This document shows positions 26,815-36,713 of a stretch of 64,000 nucleotides of DNA, piece by piece. Below the pieces are notes generated by a model, which did not search any database, had not been told where the DNA came from, and was given only the letters and a program-made list of their open reading frames with translations. Source of the stretch: an uncultured Aquimarina sp. (GTDB taxonomy: Bacteria > Bacteroidota > Bacteroidia > Flavobacteriales > Flavobacteriaceae); assembly GCA_947498765.1 (NCBI GenBank), contig CANMLG010000024.1, positions 1 through 64,000 of the forward strand, written 5' to 3'. Both the position numbers and the translations under genes were made by a program. Each line of letters opens with the position of its first letter. Position 1 is the first letter of the stretch.

Positions 26815-26986
26815 ACTTTACTGTACGCAAACTTAAACCTTATTATTTAATTACTTTTGGGGTATAATCATATCTTTTCACTTCAAAAAGAAAGCTTTTT
26901 AATTTACTCTACTTGTTTTGAAGCTTGCGTTAATAAATATAAAAAGCTATAATATAAAATAGAAATTTACATCTATTTTAAGCAAA

Positions 26987-27808
26987 TCACAACTTATAAC
27001 TAACACCTAAACTTAAAAGTAGCCCTTGAGAAACACTTGCATGGCAACTACCTATACCTATAATTTTATTATACGAAAAATAAACCCCTGTAGCTGTTGT
27101 AAATAATTGATTACCTACACCCATACTACCCCAAAGTCCTAAATCGGATTTTTCATTTATCCTAAATACTAGTTCACTTATACCACTGGCATTAAAACTA
27201 ATTTTATTGGGTGCTAAATCAATAAATTCATCTGAACCTTGAAAAGGAAGAGGGTCGGGATCTTCAAAAATATCTAAACGCTCTAAACGTTTTCTTAACC
27301 TAGCATAGCTTCCATCTTCATATTGAAAACTCAATTTGACACCAACAATACGCCAATCAATTTTTTTGAAAGGAATTGTAAAGGCTACTTCACCAGAAAT
27401 GCCTCCACCATAAAAATTTTTATCATCTATTACTAATACCTCTCTACTAAAACCAAATTCTTTGGATGAATCATTAATATCAAATATTTTATCTTTTATT
27501 TCAAGATTCCCTACATGAATGTAACCTCCAAAAGCATACACCATCTTTTTCTTTGTATAACTCTTATTTAAAGAAATAGATCCAAAAGTGCTAACATCAT
27601 CATTAGAAGTTAATCCTTTAAAAAAACTTCCCTTAATGTAACTAGCTTTAATTAATGTATCACCCTTTTGCATTGGTTTTTGGTATACCATACCTTCATT
27701 AGCAAAATTAGCCGGTCCTAAATAAGTTGAACAACTGGTAAGACTTAATAAAAATATTCCCACCAAAACACTTATAAGAGTGGGGGTATTATAAATAATT
27801 CTTGACAT
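26987..27808 (-). CDS. Outer-membrane-type lipoprotein of unknown function
   Basis: A 273-residue protein with a lipoprotein signal peptide: hydrophobic 10-22 and lipobox L-T-S-C26. After the cysteine it is rich in alternating beta strands with glycine and aromatic residues and ends in SLGVSYKL. A small outer-membrane barrel tethered by lipid is plausible. I do not recognise a family. It starts one base after the stop of the SPFH-protein gene and is surely cotranscribed with it. No acidic surface-export signal follows the cysteine. Confidence 0.75.
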   Translation of the reverse strand: MSRIIYNTPTLISVLVGIFLLSLTSCSTYLGPANFANEGMVYQKPMQKGDTLIKASYIKGSFFKGLTSNDDVSTFGSISLNKSYTKKKMVYAFGGYIHVGNLEIKDKIFDINDSSKEFGFSREVLVIDDKNFYGGGISGEVAFTIPFKKIDWRIVGVKLSFQYEDGSYARLRKRLERLDIFEDPDPLPFQGSDEFIDLAPNKISFNASGISELVFRINEKSDLGLWGSMGVGNQLFTTATGVYFSYNKIIGIGSCHASVSQGLLLSLGVSYKL

Positions 27809-27809
27809 A

Positions 27810-28622
27810 TTACTTGCCTAAAATAATAGGCAGACCATCTTTTGCAGAACCAACAACCACTACTTTCGAGTTTGGAGATTTTGCTAATTCAAGTGTAGCT
27901 TGTATTCCTTTTTCTTGTAAAATTTTATCAGTTAATGAAGCACTTAAAATTTTGTTTGCCGCTGCTTTCCCTTCTGCATCAATTTTTTGTCTTTCTGCCT
28001 CTTTTGTCGCTTTTGTTAAACGAAACTCGTACTCTAAAGATTCTTGCTCTTGTTTCAATTTACGTTCAATAGCATCTTTAATTGTAGGAGGCAATGTAAC
28101 ATCTCTAACTAATATTTCTTCTAAATCAATATATTGTCTTTCTACAATTTTTTTAGTTTCATCATAAATTTCTTTTTGAATAACATCTCGCTTGCTTGAA
28201 TACAACTGTTCTGGCGTATAACGACCAACTACACTCCTTGCTGCAGATCTAATTGCTGGTTGTATAATTCGAGCTAAATAATTTTTTCCTTTTTCTTGAT
28301 GTAATCTTCCTAAATCTCCATATTTAGGTTTATACCAAGCGGAAGCCTCCAATTTAATTTCTAATCCATTTGACGAAAGTACTTGCATTTTTTCAAATAC
28401 TTCTTGCTGGCGTACCTCATATAAAATAACGCTATTCCATGGAGCTATAAAATGAAAACCTTCACCTAATGGTGGTGCATCTGTAACAACTCCATTGGCA
28501 AAAGTTTTATACAAAACTCCTGCCTTACCAGAATCGATAGTTATGGTTGATTTTGAAATAAATATAACCGTCAGTACAATTGCTATAAGAAAAGGCACTG
28601 CTACTTTTGGGAATTTTTCCAT
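27810..28622 (-). CDS. Prohibitin-like SPFH/Band 7 family membrane protein
   Basis: A 270-residue SPFH-domain protein resembling prohibitins: one N-terminal membrane helix (about 9-25), the SPFH domain (GKAGVLYKTFANGV onward), then an Ala/Glu/Lys-rich coiled coil (KLKQEQESLEYEFRLTKATKEAERQ region, 190-225). Such proteins form membrane rings that organise microdomains and restrain proteases such as FtsH. It is the first gene of a pair with the lipoprotein gene. Confidence 0.9.
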   Translation of the reverse strand: MEKFPKVAVPFLIAIVLTVIFISKSTITIDSGKAGVLYKTFANGVVTDAPPLGEGFHFIAPWNSVILYEVRQQEVFEKMQVLSSNGLEIKLEASAWYKPKYGDLGRLHQEKGKNYLARIIQPAIRSAARSVVGRYTPEQLYSSKRDVIQKEIYDETKKIVERQYIDLEEILVRDVTLPPTIKDAIERKLKQEQESLEYEFRLTKATKEAERQKIDAEGKAAANKILSASLTDKILQEKGIQATLELAKSPNSKVVVVGSAKDGLPIILGK

Positions 28623-28711
28623 TTTTTGAATATTGAGTACTGAATCAACAATACTGGTTTAATTAATAATTAACTACTTAATAGATATAAATTTAAGAAT
28701 ATATTGACTAA

Positions 28712-30742
28712 CTAAATAAGTCCATTATATTTTCTTAAAAACCATTCTAAGCTTAACAAAGCTAACAATAACCCTAACATTAATTTCCATGATATTAAAG
28801 GAAGTTTTTCTTGTTTTGATTTCTGTATTGGTTTGAACTGCTCACTACTAATCAAAGTTGTTACCAATTCATTTAATTGATTAGGGTAAAATAAATTCCC
28901 TTTATTCTTTTTGCTCAACGCTGAAAGATTTTCAATATCGGGTCTAAAAAATTGTTTTTCAATATCAAAGTCTAATACATTAAATCGACCTACAGTTTTT
29001 AATTTTGTTCCTTCAACTTTTATAGTAAATGTATAATTACCAGGTGGCAAATCACTTAAATCGGCTTCATAATAATTAGCTTTTAATACCATTGGCAACT
29101 TTTTTGTCAACTTTGTTTCTACATCATTTACACTCAACAGTAATTTCCCCTTTACATCAAATTCATAATTTTTATTAAAATAGCTTGCTGTTATTTTTAT
29201 GTTATTGGCACTGTAATAAGTAGATTCATAGTTCGCTACTAAACGTTTCCTTTCTTTTTTACTAGATAGAAACTGAATGATTTTACCAAAAAAATCATCA
29301 AACTTTTTAAAATCACCATCTCGCTTGTAATTTGCTAAACGCCATTTCCAAAAACCTTCTCCAAATAATACAGCTTCATTTTCAGGACTGTTTTCCCAAA
29401 AGGCTAATAATGGATCGGTTGTTGCTACGTTTGCTATTTTTTTAAATAATAAAACTTCGTATGGCTGTATTAAAGCCTCCTGTCCAAAACTATTCTCAAC
29501 AGGCGGATAATTATTTAAGTTAAATTGATCAGTATTAAAAACTGTAAAATTATCTGCTAGAGTGGCTATAATTTCTTGCTGCTGTGTTGAAATATTTTTT
29601 TTATAGTTTCTTTTTAATCTGTTTAAAAATGTCCAATCTGTTTGCTTTCCAGTTATTGTGAATAACTGAATCTTTTTATTAGCAGCCATTTCATAAACTG
29701 GTTTAAAAGTGGCTTTAGGCTGATATAAAATTAATAATTGATACCCTTCCAGACTTGAAACTTCACTTGCCCTTTTAACTGTTAATGAACGTCTTTCATT
29801 ACTTTCTATAGTTCGTGTTAAAGCACCTATATCTGGGTGTACAATATCACTTACTAACAATACATTTGTTTTTTGATCTATAGTTTCAACTACAAAACTT
29901 TTACTATTGTTATCTTGATTTTTTTCTCCCGAAAAGGGTAAAATACGAGCAGTATAACTATGCAAACCTACTTGTGAAGCCTTAATAGAAAAATTAACAA
30001 ATTCAGATGTTTTTTGCGAAGTAAAAGACAGCTTTTTCTTAAACACCAACTGCTTTCCTTTATACACTTGTAATTGGGATTCCTTAGTTGTTTTTCCAGA
30101 GTAACTAACTAAGACCTCAATAGGAAATTTATTATTTAGATACGCATATTTATTGGCATTTACGTTCGAAATTTTAAAATCATCTACTCGTGTTGTATCT
30201 CCAAAAGCAATACTGTAAATAGGTTGCTCATAATTACTTTTATAAAAAGCATAATCGGAACCATATGTTTGATTACCATCTGTTAATAAGACAATTGGTG
30301 ATTGTGTTTTACGATGTATTTTTTGAATATCTTTTAATGTATTATATATCTTAGTTTGTCCATCATTAAAACTGTCAGAAATACTATCTGATAACTGATT
30401 TCCAAATCTATAATTAAAGATATTAAAACGCTCTTTTAATTCCGGAATATTTGAAATTTGATCAAGTACTTGCTCAATAGATTGTTTTTGATTTAAATAA
30501 TTTATTGATTTTGATTGATCAGTAAGTAATATTAAATCAGGCTTTTCTGTTTGTGTCTTTGTAATTGTTATTTGTGGATTTATCAGTAACACCAACAAGG
30601 TAAACACGGTTAAAAAACGCAAAAAAGCGAAAAGCAATGTCTTTTTCGACTTACTTTTCGCTTTAAATATATATTGAAAAAGAGCTACTAACAGTGCTAC
30701 GACTGCTGCTGCAATTAATAATAGTACTGTTTGTGTAGACAA
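28712..30742 (-). CDS. Membrane protein with von Willebrand factor A-like domain
   Basis: A 676-residue protein with two N-terminal membrane helices (about 5-25 and 37-55), a vWA domain with MIDAS D75-x-S77-x-S79 and LLTDG in the third MIDAS loop, a large extracytoplasmic part, and a C-terminal helix (about 653-668). This is the layout of large BatA/BatB-like proteins of Bacteroidota. The start is TTG 30742; no ATG follows for a long way and the TTG begins just before the first helix. It is single, with fabG upstream on the same strand. Function is unknown, perhaps envelope stress or a MoxR-type assembly role. Confidence 0.8.
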   Translation of the reverse strand: MSTQTVLLLIAAAVVALLVALFQYIFKAKSKSKKTLLFAFLRFLTVFTLLVLLINPQITITKTQTEKPDLILLTDQSKSINYLNQKQSIEQVLDQISNIPELKERFNIFNYRFGNQLSDSISDSFNDGQTKIYNTLKDIQKIHRKTQSPIVLLTDGNQTYGSDYAFYKSNYEQPIYSIAFGDTTRVDDFKISNVNANKYAYLNNKFPIEVLVSYSGKTTKESQLQVYKGKQLVFKKKLSFTSQKTSEFVNFSIKASQVGLHSYTARILPFSGEKNQDNNSKSFVVETIDQKTNVLLVSDIVHPDIGALTRTIESNERRSLTVKRASEVSSLEGYQLLILYQPKATFKPVYEMAANKKIQLFTITGKQTDWTFLNRLKRNYKKNISTQQQEIIATLADNFTVFNTDQFNLNNYPPVENSFGQEALIQPYEVLLFKKIANVATTDPLLAFWENSPENEAVLFGEGFWKWRLANYKRDGDFKKFDDFFGKIIQFLSSKKERKRLVANYESTYYSANNIKITASYFNKNYEFDVKGKLLLSVNDVETKLTKKLPMVLKANYYEADLSDLPPGNYTFTIKVEGTKLKTVGRFNVLDFDIEKQFFRPDIENLSALSKKNKGNLFYPNQLNELVTTLISSEQFKPIQKSKQEKLPLISWKLMLGLLLALLSLEWFLRKYNGLI

Positions 30743-30811
30743 TTCTTTGTTTTAATCTCCCTTATTAAAGGGGTTATTACTTAATATATCTTTTAGTAAG
30801 GATGCATTAAA

Positions 30812-31561
30812 TTATGTTAACATTCCTCCATCAACATTAAGCACTTGCCCTGTAACGTAAGCACTTAAGTCACTACCCAAATATACACAAGCATTTGCAA
30901 TATCCTCTGGTGTTCCTCCTCTTTTTAATGGAATTCCTGCTCTCCAGCCCTCAACAACCTTTTCATCTAGCTTAGCTGTCATTTCTGTTTCAATAAAACC
31001 AGGTGCTACTACATTGCATCTTATGTTACGTGAACCTAACTCCAAGGCAACTGATTTTGAAAATCCGATAATCCCAGCTTTTGAAGCCGCATAATTAGTT
31101 TGTCCCGCATTTCCTTTAACTCCAACTACCGAACTCATATTAATAATTGACCCTTTTCGTTGCTTTAACATGGTACGCTGTACCGCTTTGGTCATATTAA
31201 ATACAGATTTTAAGTTTACTTCAATTACAGTATCAAAATCTTCTTCGCTAATACGCATTAATAAATTATCTTTTGTTATTCCCGCATTATTGATTAAAAT
31301 ATCTATTCCTCCTTCAAAATCTTTAAGAATCTGAGCTACTAATTCCTGAGAATCTTCAAAACTTGCCGCGTTACTTTTATACGCTTTAGCTTGTACTCCT
31401 AGCCCAATCAATTCTTTTTCTAATTCTTCGGCCGCTACTGCAGAGGAGCTATATGTAAATGCTACATTAGCACCATGTTGTGCAAAAATTTGAGCTATCC
31501 CTTTACCTATACCTCTACTTGCTCCTGTAATGATTGCGTTCTTTCCTTGTAAAAGTTTCAT
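30812..31561 (-). CDS. fabG: 3-oxoacyl-[acyl-carrier-protein] reductase
   Basis: A short-chain dehydrogenase that reduces 3-oxoacyl-ACP with NADPH in fatty acid elongation. The 249-residue protein shows GASRGIG (13-19), NNAG (91-94), the catalytic S144, Y157 and K161 (YAASK), and a typical C terminus VTGQVLNVDGGM. The close match to FabG over other SDRs is supported by AGITKDNLLMR. It has its own promoter at 31591. Confidence 0.93.
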   Translation of the reverse strand: MKLLQGKNAIITGASRGIGKGIAQIFAQHGANVAFTYSSSAVAAEELEKELIGLGVQAKAYKSNAASFEDSQELVAQILKDFEGGIDILINNAGITKDNLLMRISEEDFDTVIEVNLKSVFNMTKAVQRTMLKQRKGSIINMSSVVGVKGNAGQTNYAASKAGIIGFSKSVALELGSRNIRCNVVAPGFIETEMTAKLDEKVVEGWRAGIPLKRGGTPEDIANACVYLGSDLSAYVTGQVLNVDGGMLT

Positions 31562-31590
31562 TAGTTTAATTTACTGTTTTTAATAAATAT

Positions 31591-31617
31591 CAAATATACT
31601 AATTCAGAAATCATCAA
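31591..31617 (-). promoter_or_regulatory. Promoter of fabG (TTG-N16-TATATTTG)
   Basis: On the minus strand TATATTTG (31598-31591) is preceded by TTG at 31617-31615 with a 16-nt spacer, slightly short of the usual 17-23. It lies 29 nt upstream of the fabG ATG. Confidence 0.5.
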
Positions 31618-31695
31618 CTATTGATTCCTGTTTAAAATAACTATGCAGTTATGTATACTTTTATCAAACTAAAAGCTAATCAAAAAATATAATGA

Positions 31696-32202
31696 TTAAT
31701 GCTTTGGATATAAATGCGAAGCAATAGTATTAAAACTTAGTGTTCCATCCTTTGATAAATCATAGGTATACAATACTTGACCCCAATATTCACTATCGGT
31801 AAAATCTGCAATAGCCCATTTATGATTAATTAGTTTCACTCTATCAATACGAGTTGGTCCACTCATTCCTACTAGAGGAATTAAAGGATTATCTTTATCA
31901 ATACTATTATTTGATATTAATGCATCTAATACCAATCCTTCAATTTGAGGAACACTAACTCCAGTATCTTCAATATATTCTGAAGCATATTCGTCATGAC
32001 GTAATGTAAAGTAACTTAATTCTAATGTTTCGTTTTCAAGTGAATCGGTTACTTTTTGTGCCTTTTCAAGTTTTTTTTCAAGTTTTGAAATTCGTTTGGC
32101 ATCTAATTCTATTTTTTTACTTGCGTTTCTATGCTGAAATACAATATACAATACTGCCAAAGCAAACAGATAAATAAATATTTTACTTTTCATTTTAACC
32201 AT
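31696..32202 (-). CDS. Membrane-anchored coiled-coil protein of unknown function
   Basis: A 168-residue protein. One N-terminal hydrophobic helix (about 7-22) is followed by a coiled coil (32-60, KLEKKLEKAQKV region) and a C-terminal globular part with DRVKLINHKWAIADF. I do not recognise the family. The anchor and orientation suggest the globular part is in the periplasm. Its ATG overlaps the stop of the upstream metallo-hydrolase by one base (TAATG). A second start at ATG 32193 is possible. Confidence 0.7.
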   Translation of the reverse strand: MVKMKSKIFIYLFALAVLYIVFQHRNASKKIELDAKRISKLEKKLEKAQKVTDSLENETLELSYFTLRHDEYASEYIEDTGVSVPQIEGLVLDALISNNSIDKDNPLIPLVGMSGPTRIDRVKLINHKWAIADFTDSEYWGQVLYTYDLSKDGTLSFNTIASHLYPKH

Positions 32203-32972
32203 TAATTAAGTTCTAATTCCAGACCATCATAAGCCAAATATACATTCGAAGGTAGGTTTTTCTCTACTTCATCATGAAATCCCAACAAATGACTAATATG
32301 TGTTAAATAGGCCTTTTTGGGTTTTACTTTTTCAATAAAAGCTAATGCTTCATCAAGTGTAAAATGCGAAAAATGTTCTTCTTCGCGCAAAGCATTAACT
32401 ACTAAAACATCAATATTTTTTAAATGCTCGAAAGAATGTTCTGGCACTGTTTTTACATCAGTTAAATACACTAATCCATCAAAACGATAACCTAATATAG
32501 GCAAGTTACCATGTATAATATCAATAGGTTGCACATTTTTATTTTTTAACTCAATAAGAGTATTACTATCCACTACTGTACTAAGTACATTTGGTGTACC
32601 AGGATAGTTATTTTGAGAATCAAAAATATAATGAAACCTACTCGATAAAGCATCAAAAACACGCTGTTCAGCATATAATGGAATATCCTTTTTTTCTTTA
32701 TAAAAAAATGGCCGAATATCATCCAAACCTATTACATGGTCAGTATGCTCGTGTGTAAATAAAATGCCATCTATTTTAGATACATTTTCTCTTAGCATCT
32801 GTTGTCTAAAATCTGGCCCACAATCAATTACATAAACATTATTATCCCATGTAATCATAGCAGAACAACGTAAGCGTTTATCTTTGGGGTTATCACTCAA
32901 ACAAACAGGGTGTGTACTTCCAATAATAGGAATACCTTGAGAAGTTCCAGTACCAAGAAATGTTATTTTCAA
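32202..32972 (-). CDS. PhnP-type metallo-beta-lactamase-fold hydrolase
   Basis: A 256-residue cytosolic MBL-fold hydrolase. It carries LGTGTSQGIP at the start, the metal motif H74-E-H76-T-D78-H79, then VIGLDDIRPF, which is typical of the PhnP/RNase Z-like phosphodiesterase branch. H in THISH and the C-terminal DGL segment complete the site. PhnP relatives cleave cyclic phosphodiesters; the substrate here is unknown and no phn genes are nearby. The start is TTG 32972, because no earlier ATG exists and translation begins right at the MKITFLGTGT strand. Confidence 0.85.
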   Translation of the reverse strand: MKITFLGTGTSQGIPIIGSTHPVCLSDNPKDKRLRCSAMITWDNNVYVIDCGPDFRQQMLRENVSKIDGILFTHEHTDHVIGLDDIRPFFYKEKKDIPLYAEQRVFDALSSRFHYIFDSQNNYPGTPNVLSTVVDSNTLIELKNKNVQPIDIIHGNLPILGYRFDGLVYLTDVKTVPEHSFEHLKNIDVLVVNALREEEHFSHFTLDEALAFIEKVKPKKAYLTHISHLLGFHDEVEKNLPSNVYLAYDGLELELN

Positions 32973-33057
32973 TCGTTTATTTTTTTCGCAAATTAAAACA
33001 TTTTAAAACGAAAACAGTATACTATTATTAATTTCATAAATTTAGTTATTGTGTTTT

Positions 33058-33085
33058 TTGTTCCCATTATGGATTAGTAACTTTA
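33058..33085 (+). promoter_or_regulatory. Promoter of the gene at 33109 (TTG-N17-TAACTTTA)
   Basis: TTG 33058-33060 is followed after 17 nt by TAACTTTA (33078-33085), which matches TAnnTTTG except for the last base. It lies inside the longest open frame and therefore supports the downstream ATG 33109 as the true start. Confidence 0.5.
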
Positions 33086-33108
33086 CGCGTACCTATAAAA
33101 TATTACAT

Positions 33109-34563
33109 ATGGCTATTACCCTTATTGGTGATCGTGATTTTGATCCGGTTCCATCTATAAAAAGTAAATGTTTACGTGTCAATTTAAATGAACACATTTA
33201 TGGAACATTTAATGAGATTGGTGCAGGACAAGAAACCGTTCGTAATTTTTTTAGAGCCGGAGGAGCTTCTGGCACTATTGCTAAAGCAATGAGTGCCTAT
33301 GATAAAGATTTTAGTGATGCCATTTATGGGGTAGAAAAAGACGGCCGTTATGTTACCGAATTGCGCTTGCGTACTATGTTGGAAAAAGAAATGCAGCATA
33401 TGGAGCAACGTATTTCTAGAGAAAAGCATCCAAAAAAGCTTTTTTTTAGTTATGCCAACACAGTAGCAACTATTGATTTTGCTAAAAAATATAAAGGACA
33501 CGGCTGGGTAGGTATTCGTTACCAGACTGATCCAGAACAAACCGAATACAATGAAATTATTTTACATGTTCGTTTTCACGAAAATGATGCCAGACATCAA
33601 CAAAACACATTAGGCTTACTAGGAGTTAATTTGATTTACGGTGCTTATTACAAATATGATAATCCAAGAAAGTTACTACAATACTTGTATGATCATATTG
33701 ACAAGGACAAACTTGAAATTGATACTATAAATTTTTCGGGACCTGTTTTTAAAAATGTAGACAACCGAATAATGAGTCTACAATTAGTTAAAAATGGTAT
33801 GACTGAAGCCATTATGTTTGGCCCAGACGGAAACAATGTATTGCCCGCTCGTATTTTGTACAAAAAAAATATTCTTGCTTTACGCGGAAGTTTCAGGCCC
33901 GTAACTAGAGTTAATATGGATATTTTAGAATGTTCATATGACATGTTTAAAAAAGAAGACAAAGTCAATCCCGAAAAAATACAAGTGGTTTTCGAAATTA
34001 CACTTTCAAACCTTATGGCCGAAGGTGAAATTGATGAAGCCGACTTTATGGATCGAGCAAGATTACTTTGTAATTTAGGACAAACAGTATTAATTTCTAA
34101 ATTTAAAGAATATTATAAATTAGTTGAATATTTTTCTAATTACTCTAAGGAAAAAATGTCCTTAGCCATGGGGGTTAATAATTTTATTGAAATTTTTAAT
34201 GAAAAATACTATCGCCATTTAAGTGGTGGTATCCTTGAAGCTTTTGGGAAATTATTTTATAAAGACCTAATTGTATACATGTATCCTCTAAAAAATCACG
34301 AGACAGGTGAAATTACCAATAGCCACAACCTTATTTTAGACAAACATGTAAAGGAACTCTACAAATTCTTTAAACACAATAGAAAACTTAAAGATCTTGA
34401 AAATTACAATCCTAAATATTTAGATATTTTTTCAAGAGAAGTGCTTCAAAAAATAAAAGAACGCGAACCTGGATGGGAAAAAGCTTTACCCGAAGGAATT
34501 CCCGATATTATAAAAGAGAAAGGCTTATTTAATTATCGAGAAGTAAGCATTAGAGATTTTTAA
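33109..34563 (+). CDS. Conserved cytosolic protein of unknown function
   Basis: A 484-residue soluble protein from ATG 33109 (MAITLIGDRDFDP); the frame runs back to 33049 but that segment contains the likely promoter. I recall similar proteins in many Bacteroidota genomes but know no experimental function, and automatic names for them should be distrusted. Visible features are GAGQETVRNFFRAGGASGTIAK near the N terminus, which looks like a ligand-binding loop, FFSYANTVATIDFAKK, and MFGPDGNNVLPARILYKKNILALRGSFRPV in the middle. It has no signal peptide or membrane helix. It lies just upstream of thrS with a terminator between. Confidence 0.75.
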   Translation: MAITLIGDRDFDPVPSIKSKCLRVNLNEHIYGTFNEIGAGQETVRNFFRAGGASGTIAKAMSAYDKDFSDAIYGVEKDGRYVTELRLRTMLEKEMQHMEQRISREKHPKKLFFSYANTVATIDFAKKYKGHGWVGIRYQTDPEQTEYNEIILHVRFHENDARHQQNTLGLLGVNLIYGAYYKYDNPRKLLQYLYDHIDKDKLEIDTINFSGPVFKNVDNRIMSLQLVKNGMTEAIMFGPDGNNVLPARILYKKNILALRGSFRPVTRVNMDILECSYDMFKKEDKVNPEKIQVVFEITLSNLMAEGEIDEADFMDRARLLCNLGQTVLISKFKEYYKLVEYFSNYSKEKMSLAMGVNNFIEIFNEKYYRHLSGGILEAFGKLFYKDLIVYMYPLKNHETGEITNSHNLILDKHVKELYKFFKHNRKLKDLENYNPKYLDIFSREVLQKIKEREPGWEKALPEGIPDIIKEKGLFNYREVSIRDF

Positions 34564-34580
34564 ACCAATCGAGATACCAA

Positions 34581-34618
34581 AATTAACCACTATGGAATAT
34601 ATTCTGTAGTGGTTAATT
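34581..34618 (+). terminator. Intrinsic terminator
   Basis: A perfect 12-bp stem (34581-34592 with 34607-34618) with further pairing inside the loop is followed by a short T-run. It sits 18 nt after the upstream stop and before the thrS promoter. Confidence 0.7.
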
Positions 34619-34703
34619 AAATTTTTAGCCCTAAAATTCTTTTAAAAAAACAACAATAGAAAAAAGTTTAAATCACATCAATCAACACTAACAAAATAGT
34701 ATT

Positions 34704-34711
34704 TATATTTG
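34704..34711 (+). promoter_or_regulatory. -7 box (TATATTTG) of thrS
   Basis: A perfect TAnnTTTG box lies 22 nt upstream of the thrS ATG. No good -33 TTG is visible. The operon thrS-infC-rpmI-rplT would start here. Confidence 0.55.
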
Positions 34712-34733
34712 CTGCCATTAACTAAAGTATTTT

Positions 34734-36683
34734 ATGATCAATATAACATTACCAGACGGATCGGTAAGAAATTACGAAAGCGGGATATCCGCTATGGATG
34801 TAGCCAAAGATATTAGCGAGGGTTTTGCCCGCAATGTACTTTCAGCAAATTTTAATGGAACAACTATTGAAACTAGCACCCAGTTAACCACCGATGGTAA
34901 ACTTACACTTTATACTTGGAATGATGAAGCTGGGAAAACTGCTTTTAGACATTCTTCTGCTCACGTACTAGCGCAAGCCCTAGAGCAACTATATCCAGGT
35001 GTAAAACTAAGTATTGGTCCTGCTATTGAAAATGGTTTTTATTATGATGTTGACCTAGGAGACAAATCTATTTCTGATAAAGACTTTGCTGCTATTGAAA
35101 AGCGTATGCTCGAAATTGCACGCGGAAAACATACATTTGAATTAACTTCAGTATCTAAAGAAGAAGCCCTTACCAAATACAAAGAGCAAGGAAATGAATA
35201 CAAGGTTGAATTAATTGAAAACCTTGAAGATGGCACAATTACTTTTGTACAACATGATACATTTACAGATTTATGTCGTGGCGGACACTTACCGCACACA
35301 GGCTACATAAAAGCTGTGAAACTAATGAGTATTGCTGGTGCTTACTGGCGTGGCGATGAAAACAACAAACAATTAACTCGCGTATACGGTACTTCATTCC
35401 CTAAACAAAAGGATTTGAAAGCCTATTTAGAATTATTAGAAGAAGCTAAACGTAGAGACCATAGAAAATTAGGAAAAGAATTAGAGTTATTTACTTTTTC
35501 AAAACGCGTAGGCCAAGGATTACCCTTATGGCTACCCAAAGGAGCTGCTTTACGCGAAAGACTTGAAAATTTTCTAAAAAAAGCACAGAAAAAAGCAGGT
35601 TATGAAATGGTGGTTACCCCCCATATTGGTCAAAAAGAATTATATGAAACTAGTGGTCATTATGCTAAATATGGCGAAGATAGTTTTCAACCAATCACAA
35701 CACCTGCAGATGGCGAAGAGTTTTTACTAAAACCAATGAACTGCCCACATCACTGTGAAATTTATAAAAGCGGTCCTTGGTCCTACCGTGATTTACCAAA
35801 ACGTTTTGCCGAATTTGGAACAGTTTACCGTTACGAACAAAGTGGTGAATTGCACGGTTTAACTAGAGTTAGAGGCTTTACGCAAGATGATGCTCATATT
35901 TTTTGTACACCAGACCAATTGGATGATGAATTCAAAAAAGTTATTGATTTAGTACTTTATGTATTCGGATCATTAGGTTTTGAGAATTTTACTGCTCAAG
36001 TTTCGGTAAGAGATTTAGACAAACCTGAAAAATATATAGGCAGTGTTGAAAACTGGGAAAAAGCTGAAAATGCAATTATAAACGCTGCAAAAGAAAAAGG
36101 ACTAGATTATGTTGTTGAAACTGGAGAAGCAGCATTTTATGGACCTAAACTTGACTTTATGGTTAAAGACGCTTTGGGTCGTAGTTGGCAATTAGGAACC
36201 ATCCAAGTAGATTACAATTTACCTGAACGTTTTGAATTAACATATAAAGGATCTGATAATGAATTACACCAGCCTGTAATGATCCATAGAGCTCCTTTTG
36301 GAAGTATGGAACGTTTTATAGCAATTTTACTTGAACATACTGGTGGTAATTTCCCTCTTTGGCTTATGCCTGAACAAGCTATTATATTGTCATTGAGTGA
36401 GAAATACGAAAAATATGCCGAAAAAGTTTTAAATGTACTAGAAAATCACGAAATTCGCGCACTTGTAGACAATAGAAACGAAACTATTGGTAAAAAAATT
36501 CGAGAAGCAGAAATGAACAAATATCCATTTATGCTTATTATTGGAGAAAATGAAGAGAAAGAAGGAACCGTTTCTGTTCGTCAACATGGAAACAAAGATG
36601 ACCTTGGGAGTATGAGTATTGAAGCTTTTGCTCAAGTCATAAAAAAAGAAATAGAAAAAACATTAACCGTTTTTAACGGATAA
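34734..36683 (+). CDS. thrS: Threonyl-tRNA synthetase
   Basis: Class II synthetase that charges tRNA-Thr. The 649 residues run through the TGS domain (1-62), the editing domain (H73xxxH77 and C181xGGH185), the catalytic core with motif 2 [17 protein letters not shown] and zinc ligand C337 in MNCPHH, and the C-terminal anticodon-binding domain. All editing and zinc residues are present, so it is a full-length proofreading enzyme. infC follows 30 nt downstream, the common thrS-infC-rpmI-rplT order. Confidence 0.97.
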   Translation: MINITLPDGSVRNYESGISAMDVAKDISEGFARNVLSANFNGTTIETSTQLTTDGKLTLYTWNDEAGKTAFRHSSAHVLAQALEQLYPGVKLSIGPAIENGFYYDVDLGDKSISDKDFAAIEKRMLEIARGKHTFELTSVSKEEALTKYKEQGNEYKVELIENLEDGTITFVQHDTFTDLCRGGHLPHTGYIKAVKLMSIAGAYWRGDENNKQLTRVYGTSFPKQKDLKAYLELLEEAKRRDHRKLGKELELFTFSKRVGQGLPLWLPKGAALRERLENFLKKAQKKAGYEMVVTPHIGQKELYETSGHYAKYGEDSFQPITTPADGEEFLLKPMNCPHHCEIYKSGPWSYRDLPKRFAEFGTVYRYEQSGELHGLTRVRGFTQDDAHIFCTPDQLDDEFKKVIDLVLYVFGSLGFENFTAQVSVRDLDKPEKYIGSVENWEKAENAIINAAKEKGLDYVVETGEAAFYGPKLDFMVKDALGRSWQLGTIQVDYNLPERFELTYKGSDNELHQPVMIHRAPFGSMERFIAILLEHTGGNFPLWLMPEQAIILSLSEKYEKYAEKVLNVLENHEIRALVDNRNETIGKKIREAEMNKYPFMLIIGENEEKEGTVSVRQHGNKDDLGSMSIEAFAQVIKKEIEKTLTVFNG

Positions 36684-36713
36684 AAGTAATATTAATTAAA
36701 AACATTTTTAGCC

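Noticed and set aside
33184..33968. Minus-strand frames inside the gene at 33109
   Set aside because: They have low-complexity composition and are the reverse complement of a strongly coding frame.
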